A DNA stretch of 40,510 nucleotides from the NCBI GenBank assembly GCA_020852715.1, contig JADZAE010000066.1:1-40510 (forward strand), written 5' to 3'. The notes beneath the pieces are model-generated. The model worked only from the letters and a program-made list of their open reading frames with translations. It made no database searches and was not told where the DNA came from. The stretch comes from Deltaproteobacteria bacterium. Its GTDB lineage: Bacteria; Bdellovibrionota_C; UBA2361; SZUA-149; JADZAE01. Of the stretch, positions 31,904 through 39,468 are shown piece by piece (position 1 is the stretch's first letter; each line of letters begins with the position of its first letter). A program made the translations under genes and the position numbers.

Positions 31904-32707
31904 TTATTCCCCCTTTGCGCTCCAAGAACCGGTTACCCATTTCAGTGCAGCAATCGGTTCCTCGCTGGCGCTGAGAGCAGCGAAAGTTGCCTGAATAGTG
32001 CCCAAAACAATAAGCGCCACAAGCAGCAATTTCATAATATCCTGCGCGCGTAAAGAACCGCGCTGCACAGAATTATTAGATAAATATGCACCGGCGGCAT
32101 ATAGTTCCTCGCCGATTAAAGTATGATCACAAGTAGTAATAAAAAAAGGTATTTGCTCATTGGAAGTAGTAGCCGCAACTTGCATCGCTCCGACTTGCTG
32201 TCCGGCTTCAGCTAAAATCAGGCTTTCTGCCGCAAAACTACCGAACAAAAATGCCCCACCCACATTTTCGCGATGCACTAACCCCATATAACCCGAGGCA
32301 TAAGCAAACTGATTATTCGACAAATAACGCACATCAGTCGGGTCATACTGAGAAAGGCGATTAGCACTCTGATAGGCGCTTTGCAGTGTAGCATCACTTA
32401 AAACAAGCACCTCTGGATCAAAACAAGGAACGTAAATTTTAGAAGAAAATCGTGCGATCTTTTCCGCCACATAGTGAAGAACGCTCAAGCAGGCATAAAA
32501 TAAGGGGCCAATAGAAATAAGGCCGGAGGTAAAAGCAATCGGACGACCTAGCTCGACGCTGCGCCCCAGTGTTTCATCGATTGCATCGATACCCGGAATA
32601 CGGCGCACATAAATATCCTTTCCCCGACGCGCTTGGCTCACATAAAAAAAGAGCACACCGCCCATAAGCAGGATAAAAATTAAAGCAAAAGGATTAGCGT
32701 GTTCCAT
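31904..32707 (-). CDS. DUF6754-like membrane protein, MutL-like operon
   Basis: The 267-residue protein has an N-terminal span (8-24) and another near 62-80. A soluble part carries IDETLGRSVELGRPIAFTSG at 42-61 and a later GSFAAESLILAEAGQQVGAMQVAATTS. A final span lies near 225-245. The GRS-x-E-x-GRP-x-x-x-x-x-G block and the AAESLILAEAG block fit my memory of DUF6754; a profile search must confirm it. It is second in the operon. Confidence 0.72.
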   Translation of the reverse strand: MEHANPFALIFILLMGGVLFFYVSQARRGKDIYVRRIPGIDAIDETLGRSVELGRPIAFTSGLISIGPLFYACLSVLHYVAEKIARFSSKIYVPCFDPEVLVLSDATLQSAYQSANRLSQYDPTDVRYLSNNQFAYASGYMGLVHRENVGGAFLFGSFAAESLILAEAGQQVGAMQVAATTSNEQIPFFITTCDHTLIGEELYAAGAYLSNNSVQRGSLRAQDIMKLLLVALIVLGTIQATFAALSASEEPIAALKWVTGSWSAKGE

Positions 32708-32716
32708 AAGAGCCGG

Positions 32717-32995
32717 CTATTTGTCCGTAGTTGGATCCTTGTCTAACAAGGCGATAAGTCGCTCGATATTAGCCCTCTTAGCAAGCACTGTTTTTATATT
32801 TGTATAGCGCTCCAGACCGAAGAAAGGCGCAGCAATAGGCTCAAAAAATATTGAAGTGTTATAAAAGAGATTGCTAAGCGGCCTATGAACCTCCAAGAAA
32901 ATTAACGCCGGCAGTCTCAAACCAAGCTCCCGAATGCGCCGAGCCAGCCCCTCAATAAGCTTCTTTTCTTTGTCATTATCGCTAGTTATTTCCAT
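32717..32995 (-). CDS. Small protein heading the MutL-like operon
   Basis: The 92-residue protein starts at ATG 32995, with GGCGG just before; a GTG one codon up is possible. It is helical and charged at both ends with a hydrophobic-aromatic middle (LPALIFLEVHRPLSNLFYNTS). No clear span or signal is seen. I do not recognise it. It lies nine bases upstream of the DUF6754-like gene and opens the operon after the structured leader. Confidence 0.7.
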   Translation of the reverse strand: MEITSDNDKEKKLIEGLARRIRELGLRLPALIFLEVHRPLSNLFYNTSIFFEPIAAPFFGLERYTNIKTVLAKRANIERLIALLDKDPTTDK

Positions 32996-32999
32996 CACC

Positions 33000-33240
33000 G
33001 CCGGCCATTTTTAGTTCCTACCACCCGGTACCTTTTGTACGGTATAAAGGAAACCAAGGATGGTTTCCTCGGGAGCGAAACGCCGATTCACTCCCGAAAA
33101 TGCTCTTAATGAAGCCAATGAAACAAGGATAGGCTTAATTAAGAGCCAAACAAAAATATACCATTACCTTAGGATAAAAATAGAAAGCATTTATGCTTCT
33201 CAGCTCAAAAGTTAATTTAGTTTTTGGTAATGGTATAACC
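33000..33240 (-). promoter_or_regulatory. Structured 5' leader of the MutL-like operon
   Basis: At least four stems stand in a row. TATACCATTACC / GGTAATGGTATA (33157-33168, 33226-33237) encloses AAGCA-TTTA-TGCTT. GCTCTTAAT..AAGCC / GGCTT.ATTAAGAGC spans 33102-33146. TCGGGAG / CTCCCGA lies at about 33069-33096, and AGGAAACC / GGTTTCCT at about 33049-33068. The last is followed on the minus strand by TTTAT, like a weak attenuator. I do not see the known cobalamin riboswitch box. A cis-acting RNA element is likely. Confidence 0.55.
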
Positions 33241-33516
33241 CAAACAACTAGCACCCCGCACCTTTTTTCTCATTCCACGTAAGACAGTGTCCCCGTCATC
33301 CATAAAAACACCTAACTCCTTACCGCTATTTGATTTCTTTGCGTTTCTCCTAGCGCCCTCACCTTTTTTCTGACACCCCTCACTATTTTCTTGTTCCTCT
33401 CATTAGAAGCTAGATGTGGTGACAAAATTTGTGATGCAAAGCGCCGCGCTTTTTGTTAGTTTCCTGCCCAACAGGTGACTGTTGAGCTAATCGCTTATCA
33501 ATATTGGATTTACATC
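33241..33516. other. Pyrimidine-rich intergenic region upstream of the bactofilin
   Basis: The plus strand is strongly C/T-rich, with CACCTTTTTTCT present twice (about 33260 and 33360). A short hairpin AAAGCG-CCG-CGCTTT at 33438-33452 is followed by TTG. No gene is seen. Promoters for both the bactofilin and the MutL-like operon may lie here. Confidence 0.4.
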
Positions 33517-34074
33517 ATGATTTTTCAACTCAAGAAACAAAAACCAGCGCAAGAGCAAAGATGCAAATTAGACCCTTTATGGAGTAAATCTTCCCTGGCC
33601 GAGGTTCCCGAAGAACATGAGGGTTATTCTGTATCGGAAAGCGCTGCTTATGCAGAAGCCGGTAACTTAGCCGCTAACGATTGGTCAAGCAAGGTCGATG
33701 TGGCTGCCCATCGTATCAACACCGGTAAAACCTTGGACGACGATACTTTCCAGCGTTTTGGTAACACGATCAAAACGGCAATCGCTGCCGGAACAGTTAT
33801 TGAAGGCCGTTTTACTTTTGATTCTCCGGTGCGTATTGATGGCGAGCTGACAGGAGAGATTATATCCACAAGCGTGCTAATTGTTGGTGAACAAGCCACG
33901 CTAAAGGCCCAAATTCACGTTGGCAGCATCATTATTTTTGGAAAAGTTCTTGGCAACATTGAAGCTCAGGATTTGGTAGAAATTAAAAGCGGCGGTTTTC
34001 TCGAGGCAACCGTTTCTACAGACCGCATAGCTATCGAAGAAGGTGCATATTTTAAGGGCGCTGTAAACGTCTAA
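33517..34074 (+). CDS. Bactofilin family cytoskeletal protein
   Basis: The 185-residue protein has a disordered, charged N-terminus (about 80 residues). The bactofilin (DUF583) beta-helix domain follows: AAGTVIEGRFTFDSPVRIDG, then GEIISTSVLIVGEQATLKAQI, ending TDRIAIEEGAYFKGAVN. Regular short repeats give the right-handed beta helix that polymerises end to end. The start is ATG 33517; a GTG at 33475 is less likely. Bactofilins shape cells and place envelope enzymes; no partner such as an M23 peptidase is next to it. Confidence 0.93.
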   Translation: MIFQLKKQKPAQEQRCKLDPLWSKSSLAEVPEEHEGYSVSESAAYAEAGNLAANDWSSKVDVAAHRINTGKTLDDDTFQRFGNTIKTAIAAGTVIEGRFTFDSPVRIDGELTGEIISTSVLIVGEQATLKAQIHVGSIIIFGKVLGNIEAQDLVEIKSGGFLEATVSTDRIAIEEGAYFKGAVNV

Positions 34075-34229
34075 AGCAAGGCCCATATCGCTATCCAATT
34101 TGTTATAAATTTCGCGGAAAAGTTAACTCTTTCCGCATTTACGCCACAACCATAATTAATGAATCTTTACCTTACTTTCCTGCATCTTAAGGCCGGATGA
34201 CACCGAATAATCCCTAGTAAAAGGACAAC

Positions 34230-34937
34230 ATGTTAAGAATTGATTTACATACGCACACCGTTTTCAGCGGACATGCCTTTGGCACAATCTATGAGATTGC
34301 TGCTGAAGCCGCGCGCAAAAACATGCAAATGATTGCGTTCACTGATCATGGACCAAGCATGAGCTCAGTAATAAGTCCTCTGCATTTTATGTTTAAGCAC
34401 CGCTTTCCCGAGTATATCAATGGCGTGCGCACGCTTTATGGCTGTGAAGCCAATATTTTAAACGAAAGCGGCGAGCTCGATATTGATGAAGAAATTCAAA
34501 AAGATCTCGATATCCTATTGGCCGCCATTCACCTTGAGACTTCTTATGTAGATTTAAGCCTAGACGGTAACACAAGAGCAGTAATTAACGCCCTTAAAAA
34601 CCCACACTTAAAAGTTCTCTCTCATCCGGCTCATCCTTATTATCCTTGCCAACTTGAGACCATCCTTAACACCGCAATTGATAATCATGTTCTTTTGGAA
34701 CTAAATACTTCTTATCTTCGCTCTCGACCCAACGAAATACCAAGCGTAAAAAGTATGGTGGATTTAGTTAAAAACCGCGGAGCAAAACTACTTGTTAATT
34801 CTGATACGCATTTTGTTCATGAAGTTGGCGACGATGATGCGCTCTATGAAAATTGGAATGCTCTGGATATGAATGAGGAGCTGATTATCAATAATTACCC
34901 GGACGAGCTCTGCTCATTTTTGGGAATAAAAATTTAA
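34230..34937 (+). CDS. PHP-domain phosphoesterase (YcdX/HisK-like)
   Basis: The 235-residue protein is a PHP metal-dependent phosphatase. Metal motifs in order are DLHTHT (H7, H9), FTDHG, GCEANI (Glu), LLAAIH, LSHPAHP and NSDTH. It fits the short YcdX-like branch, which lacks other domains. The substrate is a phosphate monoester, not known. AAAGGA lies before ATG 34230. It converges with the epimerase gene (nine bases between the stops). Confidence 0.92.
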   Translation: MLRIDLHTHTVFSGHAFGTIYEIAAEAARKNMQMIAFTDHGPSMSSVISPLHFMFKHRFPEYINGVRTLYGCEANILNESGELDIDEEIQKDLDILLAAIHLETSYVDLSLDGNTRAVINALKNPHLKVLSHPAHPYYPCQLETILNTAIDNHVLLELNTSYLRSRPNEIPSVKSMVDLVKNRGAKLLVNSDTHFVHEVGDDDALYENWNALDMNEELIINNYPDELCSFLGIKI

Positions 34938-34946
34938 CTCTCTATC

Positions 34947-35756
34947 CTATTCAGTTTTATTGGCTAAGAGCGAAGATGTCTCCGCTGAACGACGCATTGT
35001 CGCCAGTTTCTCTGTCCCCGCTTTAATAACCTCCACTGTTGAGGTTAATTTTCGTGCTTTAATACCTTGGGCAATTAGCTCGTTGACGCGCTTCATATTG
35101 TCAGCCCGCGAAGCTACTTTACTAAAAACAGAGCTTGTGCCGGCCACTAAAATATCAGCGCCCGCTGCTACCATGCGCGGAATATTTTCAAAACTAACAT
35201 TGCCATCAACTTCAATGGCAGCATTACTACCCTTACTCAGCAGATAATCATGAACGTCTGATATTTTCTGCCAAGCCGATCCCACTAAATTTTGTCCGGC
35301 ATAACCGGGATTTACTGTCATCACCAAAACAAAATCGGTCAAATGTAGCACATAATCCAGCACCTGCGGCGGTGTAGCCGGATTTAAAGCAACGCCGGCT
35401 TTAGCGCCAGTAGATTTAATTAGCTGCAAAGTCCTATCTAAGTGCCGCGCAGATTCAGCATGCACAGAAACATAATCGCACTTATAAGGAGCAATACGCT
35501 CAATGAAAAAATCGTTATTTTCCACCATCAGGTGCACGTCTAGCGGCAAACGTGAATGTTTTGTCGTGGCGTCGAGCATAGCAAGGCCGGCGGGCATATT
35601 GGGAACAAAATGCGCATCCATCACATCAAAGTGCAACCACTGACAGCCGCTATTCTCTATCTTTTTTAAATCATCAGCGTAGTAACCCATATCCGCGCAC
35701 ATTAATGAGGCTGATACTATAACCTCGCCATTAGCAATTATCTTTGTATTTTCCAT
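34947..35756 (-). CDS. rpe: Ribulose-phosphate 3-epimerase family protein
   Basis: The 269-residue TIM barrel has VSASLMCADMG, LHFDVMDAHFVPN, LPLDVHLMV, VSVHAE, VALNPATP, VMTVNPGYAGQ, AIEVDGNV and AGTSSVF. It would interconvert ribulose-5-P and xylulose-5-P or a related ketose phosphate. It deviates at usually fixed places (VMDA for VMDG, GYAGQ for GFGGQ, VDGN for VDGG) and has about 45 extra residues at the C-terminus. An AlsE-like or other sugar specificity is possible. ATG 35756 has AAGGAG eight bases upstream. Confidence 0.85.
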   Translation of the reverse strand: MENTKIIANGEVIVSASLMCADMGYYADDLKKIENSGCQWLHFDVMDAHFVPNMPAGLAMLDATTKHSRLPLDVHLMVENNDFFIERIAPYKCDYVSVHAESARHLDRTLQLIKSTGAKAGVALNPATPPQVLDYVLHLTDFVLVMTVNPGYAGQNLVGSAWQKISDVHDYLLSKGSNAAIEVDGNVSFENIPRMVAAGADILVAGTSSVFSKVASRADNMKRVNELIAQGIKARKLTSTVEVIKAGTEKLATMRRSAETSSLLANKTE

Positions 35757-35883
35757 AAGATTACTCCTTATACTCAACAACCGTGGTTCTCACTAGTAAA
35801 ATATGGCCATTTTGTCTATTGTCTGCCCTCATTACCTTACCATAAGCTTCCTCGCCGATAGTCTTAGCTCAAAGGAATTTCTT

Positions 35884-36510
35884 ATGATCATAAAATTTAT
35901 TACTGCTTTATTATTGCTCGCTGCGACTTTTTATCCATCCAGCGCGCTAGCCATTAGTAGCCCGGAAGATACTGTGTCCGCAGCAATTACTGTCATTAAA
36001 AATCAGAGGCGTATGCCTGAAGTGGTAAACTATGTTTATTGGCCAAGTGCCTTTGAGCGTCTATCGCAAAAAGGCAAAAAACAACTAAAAGTCTACACCC
36101 CGGATCAGTTTCGCAATTTGGTTTATAAATTCCTTGCTGACCCGGCAAACACAGTTCGCAACAAAGTAAATGACTACAAAAACACCCTAACACCGGCAGA
36201 GCAAGTAATCTGGGAACAACCACTGGTCGGGATAGGCGAATTATTCGCACAAAAAGCCCTTGACACACGAAGACAATTACAAACTGCCGGCTACCAAATT
36301 GGCGCTGTGCAAAACTACGGACAAAATGCTGTGGTCATCCTAAAATCTACGATTGACGGCAAGACAACTCAGAGCAAGCTTAAGCTGGTATTAATTAATG
36401 GCAAGTGGTTATTTTCAGATATTGCATTAGCTGAACAATTAGCTGCCTCACTTAATCCGATGAATGAATTAGGGAAGAAGTTTAATTTGTCCGGACTACA
36501 ATTTCACTGA
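35884..36510 (+). CDS. Exported protein of unknown function
   Basis: The 208-residue protein has a signal peptide (residues 1-22, ending SSALAI) and AAAGGA before ATG 35884. The mature part is alpha/beta with DTVSAAITVIKNQRRMPEVV at the start and LVLINGKWLFSDIALAEQL near the end. The size, the signal and the NGKW-x-(F/I)-x-D-I end resemble periplasmic proteins of the MlaC/NTF2-like kind, but I cannot assign a family. It sits alone on its strand. Confidence 0.75.
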   Translation: MIIKFITALLLLAATFYPSSALAISSPEDTVSAAITVIKNQRRMPEVVNYVYWPSAFERLSQKGKKQLKVYTPDQFRNLVYKFLADPANTVRNKVNDYKNTLTPAEQVIWEQPLVGIGELFAQKALDTRRQLQTAGYQIGAVQNYGQNAVVILKSTIDGKTTQSKLKLVLINGKWLFSDIALAEQLAASLNPMNELGKKFNLSGLQFH

Positions 36511-36512
36511 GC

Positions 36513-36532
36513 AAAAAAAGGCGAGGCTCGCC
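36513..36532 (-). terminator. Minus-strand intrinsic terminator
   Basis: On the minus strand GGCGA-GCC-TCGCC is followed by TTTTTTTGC, three bases past the stop of the plus-strand gene. It can stop transcripts coming from the right, such as from rplS. Confidence 0.7.
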
Positions 36533-36685
36533 AAGTTTCCTGCCGGTGGGGATTTTAACCTGCTAGAGCATGCCCGTATTTGTTGTTCTATTTGTCTGAG
36601 GGGTATTGCGGAAATAGCAAGACCACCTGACAAGCCTCTAATCAAGGAGAGATCCTATATTCTTAAAGCCTTTTAGGCTTTTTTG
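36533..36685 (+). ncRNA. Possible structured small RNA ending in a terminator
   Basis: No gene is seen. A long imperfect stem has outer arms TTGTC / GACAA (about 36592-36634) and inner TTGC-GGAAATA-GCAA. Downstream lies the terminator AAAGCCT-TTT-AGGCTTT-TTTG. The segment may be a 3' UTR or an independent RNA. It does not match 6S or SRP RNA signatures that I know. Confidence 0.3.
36665..36685 (+). terminator. Plus-strand intrinsic terminator
   Basis: AAAGCCT-TTT-AGGCTTT followed by TTTG. It ends transcription from the exported-protein gene or from the possible RNA before it. Confidence 0.75.
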
Positions 36686-36878
36686 TCTCTACGCATCATT
36701 AGAAACATTAAGTAAAAACTTAATGTTTTTCTGACTTCAGCTAACAACAGACAACAACTACTCATATTAACAAAATATAAAACCTTACAGCTGCCTCACC
36801 ATAAGCAAGTTCTTAGCCGATCTCACATCCATAAGCAAACAAATAAATTTTAACCAAAAAAATCGGGGCCGATAGTTT

Positions 36879-37079
36879 CGTAAGCCTTCACGGGATAATT
36901 TTCATTAAAATTTCAGGGGTATTAGAAACATGAATATTTTTAAATTTATTGACGTTTCCTCATCGGAAACGACTAATCTTGTGAAGGCTTAGTCTCTGTC
37001 CCTCCACAGTTTTGCTTCGCAAAACTTGCCCCCTCTGGGGGCTTTTATATAGAAACTCAGTAAAAGTCGTGAACGGATA
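36879..37079 (+). mobile_element. 201-bp non-coding mobile element, copy 2 (MITE-like)
   Basis: It differs from copy 1 (24855-25055, inverted) at two positions in 200 bases. It is flanked by its own 8-bp direct repeat GATAGTTT (36871-36878 and 37080-37087), different from the repeat of copy 1. It ends with GCCCCC-TCT-GGGGGC-TTTTATAT, a good plus-strand terminator. It lies between rplS and the 35884 gene and breaks no gene. Imperfect ends share TTCACG near both termini. Confidence 0.9.
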
Positions 37080-37134
37080 GATAGTTTTTACCTATCAGCC
37101 CCGAATTTAAGGAAAGAAATATAACTACTACAGA

Positions 37135-37491
37135 CTACTCAGCTGCAGTATATACCTCTTCTTTGATGCGAGCGGCCTTACCGCTTAAGTTGCGCAGATA
37201 ATACAGCTTGGCGCGACGAACATGACCTCGCTGCTTAACTTCTATCCGTTTTACGCGCGGTGAGTGCAGATGATAAATACGCTCGACACCCACACTGTAA
37301 GAAACTTTGCGCACAGTGAAAGTCTCACGTGCGCCGCTGCCGCTGCGTCCAATGCACACACCTTCAAATACTTGAATTCTCTCTTTATCCCCTTCCTTAA
37401 TCAGTTGGTGAACACGAATCGTGTCGCCGGGATTAAAAGCTGTGACATCTGTTTTCAATTGCTCTTGGTTAATTTTCTTAATAATGCTCAT
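37135..37491 (-). CDS. rplS: 50S ribosomal protein L19
   Basis: The 118-residue protein is a full L19: [43 protein letters not shown] (by position), [19 protein letters not shown] and [20 protein letters not shown]19 sits at the subunit interface. It usually lies behind rpsP-rimM-trmD, but none of these is here, so it has its own transcription unit. The 232 bases upstream are AT-rich and hold its promoter; I see no clear leader structure. The mobile element begins 56 bases past its stop. Confidence 0.97.
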   Translation of the reverse strand: MSIIKKINQEQLKTDVTAFNPGDTIRVHQLIKEGDKERIQVFEGVCIGRSGSGARETFTVRKVSYSVGVERIYHLHSPRVKRIEVKQRGHVRRAKLYYLRNLSGKAARIKEEVYTAAE

Positions 37492-37723
37492 GGCTTTTAC
37501 CTAATTCTGTTACGGTCTAAAACGAGGGCGCATAGTGTCAAAATTACTCTTTTTTTGCAAGTAACTGTTTATAAATTTAGTCAATTATTATTTCTCTAAA
37601 GCCATACTCTTAACTTAACAATTCCAGCGACTTAAGTTCTTTAAGAGAAACTCATTGACACTAAGCAACATTTCATAGCTTTCTTCTGCACTGTTAAAGA
37701 AAACTTTTTAACTACAAACTCAA

Positions 37724-38326
37724 ATGAAAAACTTATTTTTTATAGCCATTGCCCTTAGCTCACTAACTCTGTTTAGCACTACTGCCGTAGCCTTAGAAAC
37801 CGGCGTGCAGGCTCCAAATTTCACTTTGAACGCCTTTAATGTTGGTCCGATAAGCCTCTCTGATTTTGTCGGTAAGTATGTTGTGCTTGAGTGGTTCAAT
37901 CCTTATTGTCCCACCGGAAGAAAATATTATCAGAATAATTTAATGCAGCAGCTGCAGAAAGACTATGTCCTGAAAGGTATAGTCTGGTTGACGATTTCTT
38001 CTACCAATAAACAAAATGACGATTACATCGACGATGGGCGAGCAAAATACTTAGTCAAGGGCAAAAAAATGGGTTCTACTTATGTCCTCGACGACTCCGA
38101 AGGCATTGTCGGCAAATTGTATAATGCCCGAACAACGCCACACATTTTCATCATCGATCCTAAAGGACGCTTGATTTACCAAGGCGCCGTCGATAACGAT
38201 TGGGACATGTTTGAAAAACCCACCGAAGAGCAAAATTTTGTGCGCTTAGTCCTGGACTCGGCTTTATCCAAAAAACGGGTTCCGGTAGGTCATACGCCGG
38301 TTTATGGATGCCATATCAAATACTAA
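37724..38326 (+). CDS. Exported thioredoxin-like redoxin (AhpC/TSA fold)
   Basis: The 200-residue protein has a signal peptide (1-23). A thioredoxin fold follows with APNFTLNAFN, VVLEWFNPYCPTGRK, the cis-Pro segment TTPHIFIIDPKGRL, and an end block VGHTPVYGCHIKY. The active-site C62 is alone (CPTG, no CxxC), as in the redoxin group with a W-F-N-P-x-C-P motif. The second Cys (about residue 195, in YGCHIKY) could pair with it. The function is likely periplasmic peroxide or thiol chemistry. Confidence 0.85.
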   Translation: MKNLFFIAIALSSLTLFSTTAVALETGVQAPNFTLNAFNVGPISLSDFVGKYVVLEWFNPYCPTGRKYYQNNLMQQLQKDYVLKGIVWLTISSTNKQNDDYIDDGRAKYLVKGKKMGSTYVLDDSEGIVGKLYNARTTPHIFIIDPKGRLIYQGAVDNDWDMFEKPTEEQNFVRLVLDSALSKKRVPVGHTPVYGCHIKY

Positions 38327-38441
38327 AACATTAGCGATCCTACTGAAATTTACTAATTTTTAGTTCTTTACTTCATTCAGTATTTGATTTATGTGGCCGC
38401 GCCATAGGGTTTTCAATCTGGGGTAGAAAGGAGGCTGGACA

Positions 38442-38957
38442 ATGATAGGAAGTCTGGTCAGATGTTTACTTCTTGCAGTTGGGTTAGCCGTGGGAATTAG
38501 CAATGCCCACAGCACGAACACGCAGAGCGAGCAGGCGATAGCAAAGGAAATACAAATTTCATTTCCCCCCTATTCAGCCAAGCTCAAGGAGTCAACACGA
38601 TACACAGTGGTGGACATAGCAAGTCAGAGCTTGGCTTGTTATGAGTTCGGGGAGTTAAAGAAAGTTTGTATTATCTCTTCAGCACGCAAGGGATATAAAA
38701 ACTTTCTCGGCCAGTGGAAAGTGGGGTTCAAGGAAGTTAATAAAAAGAGCAAGAAATACGGCGTCAAGATGCCTTACGCCGTGCAAATTTCCGGGCATTA
38801 CTTCATTCATCAAGGTCACTTGCCAGGCTATCCAGCATCGCACGGCTGCATACGCTTATCGGCTGAAGATGCTCAGTGGTATTATTCCTGGGCACAAACA
38901 GGCGATAGCGGCATCACTGTTTGCGATTTAGGAAAGGCTAACATTTTTATTGATTAG
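38442..38957 (+). CDS. L,D-transpeptidase (YkuD family)
   Basis: The 171-residue exported enzyme has a signal peptide (residues 1-22) and a YkuD catalytic domain. It opens with YTVVDIASQSLACYEFGELKK, then FIHQGH, and the active site ASHGCIRLS with H134 and C136. It would make 3-3 crosslinks or attach lipoprotein to peptidoglycan. GGAGG lies eight bases before ATG 38442. A strong terminator follows. The domain is short, with no peptidoglycan-binding module attached. Confidence 0.92.
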   Translation: MIGSLVRCLLLAVGLAVGISNAHSTNTQSEQAIAKEIQISFPPYSAKLKESTRYTVVDIASQSLACYEFGELKKVCIISSARKGYKNFLGQWKVGFKEVNKKSKKYGVKMPYAVQISGHYFIHQGHLPGYPASHGCIRLSAEDAQWYYSWAQTGDSGITVCDLGKANIFID

Positions 38958-38973
38958 AGGTTTGATTATCTTT

Positions 38974-38998
38974 GCCGAAGCCATCTTCGGCCTTTTTT
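38974..38998 (+). terminator. Intrinsic terminator of the L,D-transpeptidase gene
   Basis: GCCGAAG-CCAT-CTTCGGC followed by CTTTTTTAT, 16 bases past the stop at 38957. Confidence 0.9.
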
Positions 38999-39001
38999 AT
39001 T

Positions 39002-39328
39002 TCATGGCTTAGCCGAAAGCGCCTGAAGCATCTCTCTGAGCTCTTCTATATCTTTTTGCAGCTGAGCGATTTTAGCGTTCTGCTCTTCTATCACACCCTG
39101 CTGCTTGTCTATTACTTCTTGCTGCACGCGATTTCCTTCTACGGCAAAAGCAGCTAGCACAGGATAGTTCACGCCCAAATAGCCGTTATCTTTGTTCTCC
39201 ACTAACTCAGGAACATACTCCTGCACATCCTGAGCGATAACAGCAAACTGTCTAAGCTCAGGAAAATCTTTTACCTCCTCCTGAGTTCTATCCCAGGTAA
39301 AATGCACGCCTTTTACCTTTCTAAAGGA
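39002..39328 (-). pseudogene. Peptidase-S74/tail-spike chaperone domain remnant
   Basis: The readable part (about 108 codons) begins after a TGA with EDFLPPSFRKVKGVHFTWDR and continues QFAVIAQDVQEYVPELVENK and GYLGVNYPVLAAF. This is the end of the intramolecular chaperone (S74) domain, followed by the usual coiled coil (VIDKQQGVIEEQNAKIAQLQ). The start of S74 with its catalytic Ser, and everything before it, is missing. Such domains end phage tail spikes and some large surface proteins. Iteron-like repeats begin at its broken edge, which suggests truncation by recombination with plasmid DNA. Confidence 0.75.
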
Positions 39329-39329
39329 A

Positions 39330-39465
39330 GGGGGGAGAAAATCTTCTCACCTTATCTCTAACTCGCTGAATCTCATCGAAACCCTCGGGGGGGGGGAATC
39401 ATCTCACACAAATCCCTAAACCCACAGGGTTATCAACAGGTCGAAGGGGTAGGATTTTATCTCAC
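39330..39465 (-). repeat. Three iteron-like direct repeats, probable plasmid origin
   Basis: On the minus strand GTGAGATAAAATCCTACCCC (39446-39465), GTGAGATGATT plus ten C (39387-39407) and GTGAGAAGATTTTCTCCCCC (39330-39350) repeat about 57-59 bases apart. All have GTGAGA, an AT-rich middle and a C-run. A DnaA-box-like TTATCAACA lies between them, near 39430-39438. They sit just downstream of repA, as in iteron-type replication origins. Confidence 0.6.
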
Positions 39466-39468
39466 TTT

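Noticed and set aside
33000..33240. Cobalamin riboswitch before the MutL-like operon
   Set aside because: Expected because MutL relates to B12 enzymes, but the conserved B12 box (GCCACTG and core) was not found.
36592..36634. SRP RNA domain IV
   Set aside because: There is a GGAA-containing loop, but the conserved asymmetric loop with CAGG and AGCAGC is missing.
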